Assembly (NCBI GenBank): GCA_009838525.1
Contig: VXRJ01000034.1
Coordinates: 640 to 64,639 of the forward strand
Direction: 5' to 3'
Source of the DNA: Acidobacteriota bacterium
GTDB taxonomy: Bacteria; Acidobacteriota; Vicinamibacteria; Vicinamibacterales; UBA8438
DNA length: 64,000 bases
Shown: positions 46,674 to 55,358 of the stretch, piece by piece
Numbering within the stretch: the first letter of the stretch is position 1
Layout of the letters: each line of letters starts with the position of its first letter
Made by a program: the position numbers and the translations under genes
The notes under the pieces: generated by a model
Database searches by the model: none
Told to the model about the DNA's origin: nothing
The model's input: the letters and a program-made list of their open reading frames with translations, nothing else

Positions 46674-48473
46674 ATGCTCGCATCCGGCTTGCCGTCGTTC
46701 CGGTTCCGCCCGTCGGTTCCCGTGTGCGGTCTCGCCGCCGCGCTGGTGGCGGCGGCGGGACTGGCGGGCTTCGCGCAGGAAACCGATCGCATCCGGCCCG
46801 TGACCGACGCGGAACTTCAGGCTCCGAGCCCGGACGAGTGGCTGATGTGGCGCCGGACCCACAACGGCTGGGGCTACAGCCCGCTCGACCAGATCACCCG
46901 CGGCAACGTAGCCGACCTCCAGATGGTCTGGACTCGCGGCATGGGGGAGGGACGGCAGCAAGGAACGCCGCTCGTGCGTGGCGGCGTGCTGTTCATGCCG
47001 AACCCGCGCGACATCATCCAGGCGATCGACGCGGTGACCGGCGACCTGATCTGGGAATACCGCCGCAACCGCCCGGACGATCTGGGCGACTACATGATCG
47101 GCAGTCTGATCGACACCAACCGCAATATCGCCATCCACGACGAGCTGATCATCAATACGAGCATGGACGACTACCTCTACGCGCTGAACGCTGAAACCGG
47201 CGCGGTGGTGTGGGAGACGCAGGTCCTCGACTACACGGTCAACCCGGCCAACCAGACGTCCGGGCCGATCGTCGCCAACGGCAAGGTCTACTCGGGGCGG
47301 AGCTGCGATCCGCGGGGCGGTCCGAACGGGTGTGTCATCACGGCGCACGAGGCGGCAACCGGGGAGGAACTGTGGCGGCGCCGGCTCATCCCCGGTCCGG
47401 GTGAGCCGGGCAACGAGACCTGGGGCGACGTGCCGTTCGAGGAGAGAGGGCACGTCGGCTCGTGGATGGTCCCGAGCTACGATCCGGAACTGAACCTAGT
47501 CTACGTGGGCACGTCGGTCACTTCACCGGCGCCGAAGTTCATGCTGGGCGGCGCCGACCTGACGCACCTGTACCACAACTCCACCCTCGCCCTGAACGGC
47601 GATACCGGCGAGATCGTCTGGCATTACCAGCACATGAACGATCACTGGGATCTCGACCATCCGTTCGAGCGGATCCTGTTGGACACGCCGGTCCGCCCCA
47701 ACGCGTCCGCCGTGAGCTGGATCAATCCGCGCATCCGGCCCGGCGAGGAACGCCGCGTCGTCACCGGCATCCCCGGCAAGACCGGCATCGTCTACACCCT
47801 CGATCGCGCCACCGGCGAGTTCCTCTGGGCGACGCCCACGATTACGCAGAACGTCGTGAGCGGTATCGACGGCGCGACCGGCAACGTCACGGAGAATGCG
47901 GAACTGATCTTCACGTCCGCCGGCCAGCAGGTGCTTGCCTGCCCGCACGCGAGCGGCGGCAAGGACTGGGAGGCGGGCGCCTATTCTCCGCTGACCAACA
48001 TGATGTACATGCCGCTCCGGAACGTCTGCGCCCAGATGATGGCGGAGGATCCGGACCAGCGGACGAACCGGCTGTACGCCATCGCCTGGAAGTCGCAGCT
48101 CGCGCCCGGTTATGACGACGTGGGGAGCGTGCAGGCCATCTCGGCGGAGACCGGCGAGGTGGTCTGGAACTACCAGCAGCGGGCGGCGACGATGTCGCTG
48201 GTTACCACCGGCGGAGGACTGGTCTTCGGCGGCGACGTGAACGGACGCTTCCGGGCGTTCGATCAGGAGACGGGTGATACTCTCTGGGAGGTCAACCTCG
48301 GCTCTCCCGTCTCCGGCTTCCCGATCAGCTACGCTGTGGATGGCCGTCAGTACATCGCGGTCAGCACCGGCACTGGCCGCTTCCTGGATCTGACGCCGGA
48401 GCTGCGGCCCAGCACCACCCCGAACCTCTTCGTCTTTGCTTTGCCGGAACAAGAAAAGCGAGGTCCATCATGA
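46674..48473 (+). CDS. PQQ-dependent dehydrogenase, quinoprotein (paralogue 2)
   Basis: 599 residues. Signal peptide VCGLAAALVAAAGLAGFAQ. The propeller W-motifs recur and the active site reads NDHWDLDHP with Asp326 and Asp328, again the DxD (lanthanide-type) pattern. The sequence follows the 30244 gene through almost every block, including RSCDPRGGPNGC and the C-terminal TPELRPSTTPNLFVFAL, so the two are recent paralogues 14 kb apart. The stop overlaps the next start (ATGA). Ribosome binding site CAGGAGGG. First gene of a likely operon of dehydrogenase, SMP-30-like propeller, cytochrome c and a further dehydrogenase. Confidence 0.9.
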   Translation: MLASGLPSFRFRPSVPVCGLAAALVAAAGLAGFAQETDRIRPVTDAELQAPSPDEWLMWRRTHNGWGYSPLDQITRGNVADLQMVWTRGMGEGRQQGTPLVRGGVLFMPNPRDIIQAIDAVTGDLIWEYRRNRPDDLGDYMIGSLIDTNRNIAIHDELIINTSMDDYLYALNAETGAVVWETQVLDYTVNPANQTSGPIVANGKVYSGRSCDPRGGPNGCVITAHEAATGEELWRRRLIPGPGEPGNETWGDVPFEERGHVGSWMVPSYDPELNLVYVGTSVTSPAPKFMLGGADLTHLYHNSTLALNGDTGEIVWHYQHMNDHWDLDHPFERILLDTPVRPNASAVSWINPRIRPGEERRVVTGIPGKTGIVYTLDRATGEFLWATPTITQNVVSGIDGATGNVTENAELIFTSAGQQVLACPHASGGKDWEAGAYSPLTNMMYMPLRNVCAQMMAEDPDQRTNRLYAIAWKSQLAPGYDDVGSVQAISAETGEVVWNYQQRAATMSLVTTGGGLVFGGDVNGRFRAFDQETGDTLWEVNLGSPVSGFPISYAVDGRQYIAVSTGTGRFLDLTPELRPSTTPNLFVFALPEQEKRGPS

Positions 48474-49483
48474 GCAGACTGACTTTCCTCGGCGCCGCAT
48501 GCGCCACCGCCATCTTGCTGTTCGGCGCCATGCCGCCCGCGGCGGCGCAGGAGTGTGCGCCCGACGGCGACGTGCAGTTCGTCTGCGGCCCGGTCAGCCC
48601 GGAGGACTTCGCGCAGGTGCCCGATTCCCCCTGGGTGATCGTCCCCAACATGGTGGACAACGGGCCGATTCAGGCGATCGACATCCGCGACAACAGCACC
48701 GTCACCATCTTCCCGGCTACGGCCGGGGCGCGGCATGACCGTTCGATGTACGGCGACTGCCCGGGCCCGGTGACATCCAATATCCGGCCGCACGGTCTGA
48801 ACCTCCGCCCCGGGAGCGGCGGCCGCCACACGCTGTATGTCGTCGGCCACGGTGGGCGCGAGTCGATTGAGGTCTTCGAGCTGGATGCAACCGGGTCGCA
48901 GCCGGTCCTCACCTGGGTGGGCTGCGCGGTTGCGCCGGAGGGGATCGGACTCAACTCCGTCGTGGCGCTGCCTGACGGCGGCTTCACCGCGACCAGCCCC
49001 AGGACGCTCGACATGTGGGAATGGCAGTCGGGTGATGGCTGGACCCGCGTTCCCGGGAGCGAGGAGATCGGGCCGAACGGCATCGAGCTGTCGCGCGACG
49101 GTAAGTGGTACTACGTGGGCGGCTACGGCGATCAGGCGTTGATCCGCCTCTCGCGAAATCGCACCCCGCCCGAGAAGCACCCGATTCCCGTCGGCTTCCA
49201 CATCGACAACGTGCGCTGGGGTCCTGGGAACACGCTGCTCGCGGCTGGCCACATCGGACCGACCCGCGAGGCGATCGGCCTGTGCATCCGGCAGGGGCAG
49301 TGCGACGGCGTGTCGTCGCGCGTCGCCCGGATCAACCTCGATGACAACACGGCGGAGGAAGTCGTCAACTATCCGTCGAACGGCCTGCTTATCCTCGGCA
49401 CCGCCGCGATCCAGGTCGGTGACGAGATCTGGGTGGGGCAGGTCGCCGAAGGCAATCGCATTGGGCGTTTCCCGGCGCGATAG
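48470..49483 (+). CDS. Exported SMP-30/gluconolactonase-like propeller
   Basis: 337 residues, start overlapping the previous stop (ATGA). Signal peptide TFLGAACATAILLFGAMPPAAAQ-EC. The mature protein is a propeller of the SMP-30/paraoxonase kind: TSNIRPHGLNLRPG, LYVVGHGGRESIEVFEL, APEGIGLNSVVALPDGG, NGIELSRDGKWYYVGGYGDQ and NVRWGPGNTLLAAGH, with metal-site-like Asn and Asp residues in each. Six cysteines suggest disulfides. It may hydrolyse the lactone produced by the dehydrogenase next door, a plausible inference from synteny. Confidence 0.8.
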   Translation: MSRLTFLGAACATAILLFGAMPPAAAQECAPDGDVQFVCGPVSPEDFAQVPDSPWVIVPNMVDNGPIQAIDIRDNSTVTIFPATAGARHDRSMYGDCPGPVTSNIRPHGLNLRPGSGGRHTLYVVGHGGRESIEVFELDATGSQPVLTWVGCAVAPEGIGLNSVVALPDGGFTATSPRTLDMWEWQSGDGWTRVPGSEEIGPNGIELSRDGKWYYVGGYGDQALIRLSRNRTPPEKHPIPVGFHIDNVRWGPGNTLLAAGHIGPTREAIGLCIRQGQCDGVSSRVARINLDDNTAEEVVNYPSNGLLILGTAAIQVGDEIWVGQVAEGNRIGRFPAR

Positions 49484-49557
49484 GGGTGCGCCGGCAGGAC
49501 AGGCACGACAGGGAGTGGCTGCGTGCCGGGCGCATGGCCGCACGGCGCGAGGTTCGC

Positions 49558-50052
49558 ATGAGGACGAGAGCGAGTAGAAGAAGCCGCGCGGGGCGTGGTC
49601 CCACGGTCTTGGGGATCCTGTTGGTCATCGGCGTCATCTGGGCGGGTTGGGTGTCGGTTCCCGCGGCCGAGCCAAAAGGGCGCCCGGCCCGCGCTGCGTC
49701 TCGGGGCGCGACAGGTTGGCAGTCGCACGCCTCGGTAGCGGAAGGGGTATTCAGCGCTGCCCAGGCGTCGCGCGGCGAGCAGACGTTCCGGCAGGTCTGC
49801 GCCGCCTGTCACGACACCGGGGAGTTCTCCGGCGGGCGGTTCCGCCTGACGTGGGTCGGCCAGACCGCCGGTGACCTGTTCGACACCATCGCGACCCTCA
49901 TGCCGGAGGGTGATCCGGGAAGCCTCCGTCCCGCGGAGTACGCGGCGGTGGTGGCCTACCTCCTGCAATTGAATGGCTATCCGGCCGGGGAGACGGACTT
50001 GTCGGCCAGCATGCAGGAGCTGCGCGGTATGGAGATCGTGGAGGCGCCATGA
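49558..50052 (+). CDS. Membrane-anchored cytochrome c
   Basis: 164 residues from the ATG at 49558, preceded by GAGG (a GTG at 49486 would extend it by 24 residues). A helix (TVLGILLVIGVIWAGWVSV) anchors it to the membrane. A single heme c site CAACH (C81-H85) follows, and a Met in TLMPEG is the likely distal ligand. It is the probable electron acceptor of the flanking PQQ dehydrogenases. The stop overlaps the next start (ATGA). Confidence 0.87.
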   Translation: MRTRASRRSRAGRGPTVLGILLVIGVIWAGWVSVPAAEPKGRPARAASRGATGWQSHASVAEGVFSAAQASRGEQTFRQVCAACHDTGEFSGGRFRLTWVGQTAGDLFDTIATLMPEGDPGSLRPAEYAAVVAYLLQLNGYPAGETDLSASMQELRGMEIVEAP

Positions 50053-52133
50053 GACGGGTTGCAAGCGTCCGGAATCGCCTTGGTTTCCTCGTGGCGGTGA
50101 TGGCAGTGGCCGCGGTTGCGGCCGGCGTGGTCGCTGGCGCGCGGCTCCTGCCGGTTTCGGCCAGCGCGCAGGGAGGTGAGACTCCGGCCGGCGAGTGGCG
50201 CTACATCGGCGGCGACGCCGCGCACACGCGCTACTCCGGCCTCGATCAGATCACGGCCGACAACTTCGACGACCTCGAGGTTGCCTGGGTGTGGCGGGGC
50301 GACAATTTCGGCCCGGGCACGCTCGGGACATCGCGCTCGACCCCGATCTACGTCGACGGCGTGCTCTATACCGTTGCCGGCGAGCGCCGCAACGTGGTGG
50401 CGATAGACCCGGCCACCGGCGAGACGCTCTGGACCTACCGCGAGCCGCACACCACCCGCTTCGACCGCGGAATGCGCAACGGCTACGGAAAGGGCGTGGC
50501 CTACGCCGAGGTGGACGGCCGCGGCATCCTCTACATCATCAGTCCCGCCTTCTTCCTTCACGCCCTCGACGCGACGACCGGGCGGCCGCTGGAGAACTGG
50601 GGCAGCCCGGTGCCGCTGCCTGGCTTCCCGCAGACGGGCGTCGTCGACATGCTGCCCGACCTGATCGCCGACTGGGGACCCTGGGAGAGCTGGGACGGCG
50701 CCTACGATCCCGATTTCGGCATCCCGCGGGAGTTGGGCTACATCACCAGCTCGTCGCCGCCCATCGTCGTCAACGGCGTCGTCGTGGTGGGCAACTCGGC
50801 CGAGCAGGGCTACAACCAGACCCGCATCGAGAACGTGCCGGGCGACATTCTCGGCTACGACGCGCGGACCGGTGAACACAAGTGGAAGTTCCACGTCATC
50901 CCGCGTCCCGGCGAGTTCGGGCACGAGACCTGGGAGAACGACGCCTGGGAATGGACGGGCGACGTCTCGTCCTGGGCTCCCATTTCCGCCGACCCGGAAC
51001 GGGGGCTCGTCTACGTGCCGACCAATCCGCCCACCATCGACTTCTACGGCGGCTTCCGTCCTGGCGCCGGGCTGTTCGGGACGAGCGTCATCGCCCTCGA
51101 CGTCGAGACCGGCCAGCGGGCCTGGCACTTCCAGACGGTGCACCACGACATCTGGAACTTCGACAATCCGACCGCGCCGGTGGCCCTCGACGTCACCGTG
51201 GATGGCCGGCCTCGGGAGATCGTGGTCCAGACCACGAAACAGGGCTGGGCGTTCACGTTCGACCGGGTGACGGGCGAGCCGATCTGGCCGATCGAGGAGC
51301 GGCCGGTACCGCAGTCCGAGGTGCCGGGGGAGCAGCTTTCGCCCACCCAGCCGATGCCGACCCGTCCGGCCGCCTACGAGATGCAGGGCCTCACCGAGGA
51401 TGACCTGATCGACTTCACGCCGGAGCTGCGGGCGGAGGCGCTCGAGATCGTCCGGAACTACCGGATCGGGCCCATCTTCAATCCGCCGATCGAGCGGGGC
51501 CATCCGTCGGGCCTGCGTTCGTTCGTCAGTTGCCCGAGCGGGGCGTCGAACATCTTCGGGCCGACGTCGGCGGACCCCGAGACCGGCATCCTCTACGTCT
51601 CGACGCAACGCGGCTGCCGCTCCGAGAACATCGTGCCGGGGGAACTAATCGACGCGCCGGCCGACATCAAGACCACCGGCCGAACCATCGCCGACTTCGC
51701 GGTCGTCAACCGCGGCGACTTCCGTGGGCCGCAGGGGCTGCCCATCTTCAAGCCGCCCTACAGCCGCATCGTCGCCATCGACATGAACACCGGGGAGCAT
51801 CTCTGGGAGACGCCGAACGGCGACACGCCGGAGAACATCCGCAACCATCCGGCGCTGCGGGGCCTCGACGTGCCCAACACGGGCCGGCGATCGCACGCCG
51901 TCACGATGGTCACGAAGACGCTGCTGATCACGGCCGAGGGAACCGGCGGCACGCCCCGTCTGCACGCCATCGACAAACGGACCGGCGAGCGCCTGGGCAC
52001 GGTCGAGCTTCCCGCCTCGGGGCAGTACGGAATGATGGGCTACCTGCACGAGGGCCAGCAGTACATCGTCGTTCAGGTGGCGGGACCGGATCTTCCCGGA
52101 TCGCTCGCCGCGCTGCGCCTGCCCTTGCGCTGA
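50049..52133 (+). CDS. PQQ-dependent dehydrogenase, membrane glucose-dehydrogenase-like (paralogue 3)
   Basis: 694 residues, overlapping the cytochrome gene by four bases. The signal peptide is LGFLVAVMAVAAVAAGVVAGA. Propeller motifs such as GETLWTYREP, HKWKFHVIPRP and GQRAWHFQTVHHD are of the PQQ glucose/quinate dehydrogenase type. The catalytic-Asp region reads HHDIWNFDNP, with Asn370 in place of the first Asp of the DxD seen in the other three paralogues. Two segments, QPMPTRPAAY and FTPELRAEALEIV, are typical of this subfamily. It has no N-terminal multi-helix domain, so it is periplasmic. The last eleven codons, GPDLPGSLAALRL in outline, recur in decayed form after the stop. Confidence 0.9.
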   Translation: MRRVASVRNRLGFLVAVMAVAAVAAGVVAGARLLPVSASAQGGETPAGEWRYIGGDAAHTRYSGLDQITADNFDDLEVAWVWRGDNFGPGTLGTSRSTPIYVDGVLYTVAGERRNVVAIDPATGETLWTYREPHTTRFDRGMRNGYGKGVAYAEVDGRGILYIISPAFFLHALDATTGRPLENWGSPVPLPGFPQTGVVDMLPDLIADWGPWESWDGAYDPDFGIPRELGYITSSSPPIVVNGVVVVGNSAEQGYNQTRIENVPGDILGYDARTGEHKWKFHVIPRPGEFGHETWENDAWEWTGDVSSWAPISADPERGLVYVPTNPPTIDFYGGFRPGAGLFGTSVIALDVETGQRAWHFQTVHHDIWNFDNPTAPVALDVTVDGRPREIVVQTTKQGWAFTFDRVTGEPIWPIEERPVPQSEVPGEQLSPTQPMPTRPAAYEMQGLTEDDLIDFTPELRAEALEIVRNYRIGPIFNPPIERGHPSGLRSFVSCPSGASNIFGPTSADPETGILYVSTQRGCRSENIVPGELIDAPADIKTTGRTIADFAVVNRGDFRGPQGLPIFKPPYSRIVAIDMNTGEHLWETPNGDTPENIRNHPALRGLDVPNTGRRSHAVTMVTKTLLITAEGTGGTPRLHAIDKRTGERLGTVELPASGQYGMMGYLHEGQQYIVVQVAGPDLPGSLAALRLPLR

Positions 52134-52173
52134 GGAGATCGATCTGCCGGGGTCGCTGGCGGCGTTACGGCTA
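52132..52173 (+). pseudogene. Remnant of a deleted PQQ-dehydrogenase 3' end
   Basis: Just after the stop of the PQQ gene, the +1 frame reads EEIDLPGSLAALRL. The 33 bases 52141-52173 match the gene's own 3' end (52089-52121) at every amino acid, with nine differences that are all synonymous. That pattern indicates the tail of a former paralogous gene whose body has been lost. Confidence 0.65.
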
Positions 52174-52189
52174 TCTCCGCTGCACTGGC

Positions 52190-52219
52190 TTGCATATTGC
52201 CCACAGTGCGGGCGATAAT
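52190..52219 (+). promoter_or_regulatory. Predicted promoter of the AAA_14/DUF4143 ATPase gene
   Basis: TTGCAT (52190-52195) and GATAAT (52214-52219) with an 18-bp spacer; the -10 box ends five bases before the ATG at 52225, so the transcript would be leaderless. Confidence 0.4.
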
Positions 52220-52224
52220 GGCCC

Positions 52225-53466
52225 ATGTCGTGGTCGGTGCCCAGCTACCTGCCTCGATACGCGGCCGGCCTGCTGAAGCGCGCGCTTGACGCCTTCCCCG
52301 TCGTCGTGCTGATGGGCGCGCGCCAGACCGGCAAGAGCACGCTCGCGCGGACCGAGCCGTTTCTGGCCGACCGCCTCTACCTTACCCTCGACGATCCGGA
52401 GACGCACGAGCGGGCCCGGCGGGCCGCGCCGGACCTGGTGTGCAGCGCGCCGCGGCTGACCCTGGACGAGGTGCAGCGCGAGCCCGACCTCCTGCTCGCC
52501 GTCAAGCGCGCGGTGGACGAGGACCGGCCGCGCCGCAACGGCCGTTTCCTGCTCACCGGCTCGGCGAACCTGCTGCTCATGCGACGCGTGTCCGAAACGC
52601 TGGCGGGCCGGGCGACGTACCTGAACCTCTGGCCGCTCTGCCGCCAGGAGCGGCTGGGGCGCGGGCGCCCGGGCGTCTGGTCCGATCTGCTCGCCGCTCC
52701 CGTTGCCGATTGGCCGGACTTCTTCGAGTCGCGCAACGAGACGCCCGCCGCCTGGCGGACCGAAGTGTGCGTCAGCGGCTACCCCACGCCGGCGGTCGAG
52801 CTCGGCGCCGTCGACGCCCGGTCGCTCTGGTTCGACGGCTACGTCCGCACGTATCTGGAGCGCGATCTGCAGGCCCTGACGGCGGTGAGTAATCTGGTCG
52901 ATTTCCGGCGGCTAATGCGCGTGGCGAGCCATCGTCTCGGCGGCCTGATCAACCAGGCGGACATCGGACGCGATCTCCAGTTGCCGCGCACCACGGTGCA
53001 ACGCCATCTCAGCCTGCTGGAGACCTCCTTCCAATTGGTGCCGCTGCCGCCGTACTCGGTGAACCGGAGCAAGCGGCTGGTCAAGAGTCCGAAGCTCTAC
53101 TGGAGCGATCCGGCCCTCGCGCTCTGGCTGAGCGGTGCGAACGGCGCGTCGGGCGAGCACCTCGAGAATCTCGTCCTGACCGATCTGCTGGTGTGGCGCG
53201 ACGGGCAGGCGCCGGCTCCGGACGTGCTGTTCTGGCGGACGACAACGGATCGCGAGGTGGACTTCGTCGTCGAAGCCGGCGGTCGGCTCTTGGCCGTCGA
53301 GGTGAAGGCCGACGCGACTCCCGGATTGGCGGACATGCGCGGCCTACGGCTGTTTCGCGAGGAATATCGAGATCAGTTCGCCGGGGGCCTGCTGCTGCAC
53401 GGGGGCCGCGACATGCAGTGGATGGGCGATGGTGTGCTGGCCGTGCCGTGGTGGCAGGTGGTGTAG
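52225..53466 (+). CDS. AAA_14 / DUF4143 ATPase
   Basis: 413 residues. Walker A GARQTGKST at 31-39, Walker B LTLDEVQREPDLL, sensor region FLLTGSANLLLM, and the C-terminal DUF4143 domain with DIGRDLQLPRTTVQRHLSLLETSFQLVPLPPYSVN and FWRTTTDREVDFVVEAGGRLLAVEVKA (a PD-(D/E)XK-like acidic/EVK core). These ATPases are patchily distributed and frequently exchanged between genomes; function unclear. It lies between two PQQ dehydrogenase genes and directly after a decayed PQQ gene end, so it may mark an insertion or recombination point. Confidence 0.93.
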   Translation: MSWSVPSYLPRYAAGLLKRALDAFPVVVLMGARQTGKSTLARTEPFLADRLYLTLDDPETHERARRAAPDLVCSAPRLTLDEVQREPDLLLAVKRAVDEDRPRRNGRFLLTGSANLLLMRRVSETLAGRATYLNLWPLCRQERLGRGRPGVWSDLLAAPVADWPDFFESRNETPAAWRTEVCVSGYPTPAVELGAVDARSLWFDGYVRTYLERDLQALTAVSNLVDFRRLMRVASHRLGGLINQADIGRDLQLPRTTVQRHLSLLETSFQLVPLPPYSVNRSKRLVKSPKLYWSDPALALWLSGANGASGEHLENLVLTDLLVWRDGQAPAPDVLFWRTTTDREVDFVVEAGGRLLAVEVKADATPGLADMRGLRLFREEYRDQFAGGLLLHGGRDMQWMGDGVLAVPWWQVV

Positions 53467-53576
53467 CTTGTCCCGGCAGAGCCGCTGTTGCGCCGGCCGC
53501 CCGCATGGAGGATGATGCCCGAGTTCGGGATTAGAGAACGAAACCGGGCCCCGGCGCTCGGTTGAGGAGACGGACG

Positions 53577-55304
53577 ATGCGAGAGATGGGACGCTGCCGA
53601 GTAGTGCTGGTGTGCCTGGCCACCTTCCTGATGCTCCAGGCCGACGCGAGCGCGCAGTCGCAGGATCGGGCCTGGGAGCCGATCACCGAGGAGCGGCTGC
53701 TCAACCCGGAGGACGGGGACTGGATGAACTACCGGCGGACCTACGACGTGACGGGGTTCAGTCCGCTCGATCAGATCAACCGCGACAACGTCGGCGACCT
53801 GCGCATGGTCTGGGCCTGGTCGGTACGGGACAACAGCCGCTGGGTGCCGACGCCGATCGTGGCCAACGGGCTGATGTATGTCTCCGAGGGGAGCGGCCGC
53901 GTGATCGCCTTCGACGCGGTCTCGGGCGACGTGGCCTGGATGCACACGCGGAGCTACCCGGAGGACATAGAGAAGTCGCAGGCGCTCGGCCGGCATCGCG
54001 GCGTCTCGGTTTACGGCGACACCATCTACTGGGGGACCGCCGACGCCGCGCTGGTCGCGCTGGATGCCCTGACCGGCGAACAGCGCTGGGAGGTGAGCAC
54101 CGGTGACTACACGAGCGGCCTCGGGCACAGCCACCCCGCCTTGATCGCTGACGGAAAGGTGGTGCTGGGCTTCGCGGGGGGTGATCGGAGCGGACGCGGA
54201 GTGGTCGTGGCCCACGATGCGGAGACCGGCGAACACATCTGGACCACGTACACCGTGCCGGCTCCGGGAGAGCCGGGCTACGAGACCTGGACCGAGCGCG
54301 AGATTCCGCCGCTCGGCGGGCTGACCTGGAACACGATCAGCTACGACCCGGAGCTCCGCCTGGTTTATCTGGGCACGGGGCAGCCGACGCCGTGGGCGTC
54401 CACCCTGCGGGGACCCGGCGACGCGCTCTATACCAACTGCATCCTGGCCCTCGACCTCGACACCGGCGAGATCGAGTGGTACTTCCAGGTCGTGCCGTCC
54501 GACAACTGGGACATGGATGCGACGCACGAAAGCATGTTGGTCGATCTGGTCATCAACGGCGTCGAGCACAAGGCGCTGATCGAGACCAGCAAGATCGGTT
54601 GGGGTATCGTCCTCGACCGCGAGACCGGCCGCTTCATCAACGCGTTCCGGACCGGCTACGACAACATCATCACCGGTTGGACCGACACCGGCAGCCCGAT
54701 CTTCAATCCGGAGCAGATACCGACCCTGGACGACGTCGATTCGGACCGGATATTCGAGGTGTGCCCCCACTTCCATGGCGCGCGGAACCTGAATTCTCCG
54801 AGTTTCAGCCCCGAGACTGGCCTCTATTACACCGGCATCAACAACAGTTGCATGGACGTGACGTTTGTCTCGGAGGAGTACCAACCGGGGCGCATCTATC
54901 GGGGCATGGGGAGCCGAGTCAAGATGGTTCCCGGCTACGACTACATCGGGGAGTTCGTCGCGTTCAATCCGGTCTCCGGTGAGCGGGCGTGGGAGTACCG
55001 GCCGGAAAGCGGAGCGCCGATGACCGCGTCGGCGCTTGCGACCGCCGGCGGCATCGTCTTCGGCGGTACCGCGGACCGCCGGTTCTTCGCACTCGACGCC
55101 GACAACGGCGACCTGCTCTGGGAAACGCGCCTCAACGGCGACATCTCCGGCGCGCCGGTCACCTTCGAGATCAACGGCCGCCAGTACCTTGCAGTCGGCG
55201 CCGGCGGCCGGATCGGTCAGACTACTTCCTACGCCCGGCTCACCGACATCACGCTCCCGCAGGGGAGCGGCGTCGTCTGGGTGTTCGCGCTGCCGGAGGA
55301 GTAG
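53577..55304 (+). CDS. PQQ-dependent dehydrogenase, quinoprotein (paralogue 4)
   Basis: 575 residues from the ATG at 53577, preceded by GAGGAGA; a TTG at 53562 is rejected. Signal peptide VVLVCLATFLMLQADASAQ. The propeller W-motifs are GDVAWMH, EQRWEVS, GEHIWTT, GEIEWYFQ and GDLLWET. The active-site region reads SDNWDMDAT, with Asp312 and Asp314 in DxD spacing. More distant from the 30 kb and 46 kb genes. It is followed 55 bp downstream on the same strand by a TonB-dependent receptor gene, suggesting uptake of the substrate or of PQQ/metal. Confidence 0.9.
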   Translation: MREMGRCRVVLVCLATFLMLQADASAQSQDRAWEPITEERLLNPEDGDWMNYRRTYDVTGFSPLDQINRDNVGDLRMVWAWSVRDNSRWVPTPIVANGLMYVSEGSGRVIAFDAVSGDVAWMHTRSYPEDIEKSQALGRHRGVSVYGDTIYWGTADAALVALDALTGEQRWEVSTGDYTSGLGHSHPALIADGKVVLGFAGGDRSGRGVVVAHDAETGEHIWTTYTVPAPGEPGYETWTEREIPPLGGLTWNTISYDPELRLVYLGTGQPTPWASTLRGPGDALYTNCILALDLDTGEIEWYFQVVPSDNWDMDATHESMLVDLVINGVEHKALIETSKIGWGIVLDRETGRFINAFRTGYDNIITGWTDTGSPIFNPEQIPTLDDVDSDRIFEVCPHFHGARNLNSPSFSPETGLYYTGINNSCMDVTFVSEEYQPGRIYRGMGSRVKMVPGYDYIGEFVAFNPVSGERAWEYRPESGAPMTASALATAGGIVFGGTADRRFFALDADNGDLLWETRLNGDISGAPVTFEINGRQYLAVGAGGRIGQTTSYARLTDITLPQGSGVVWVFALPEE

Positions 55305-55358
55305 CAGGGGCCACAGCCAACCCCGCCGGCGGCCGGATCCGGGCGCACCAGTAGCAGT

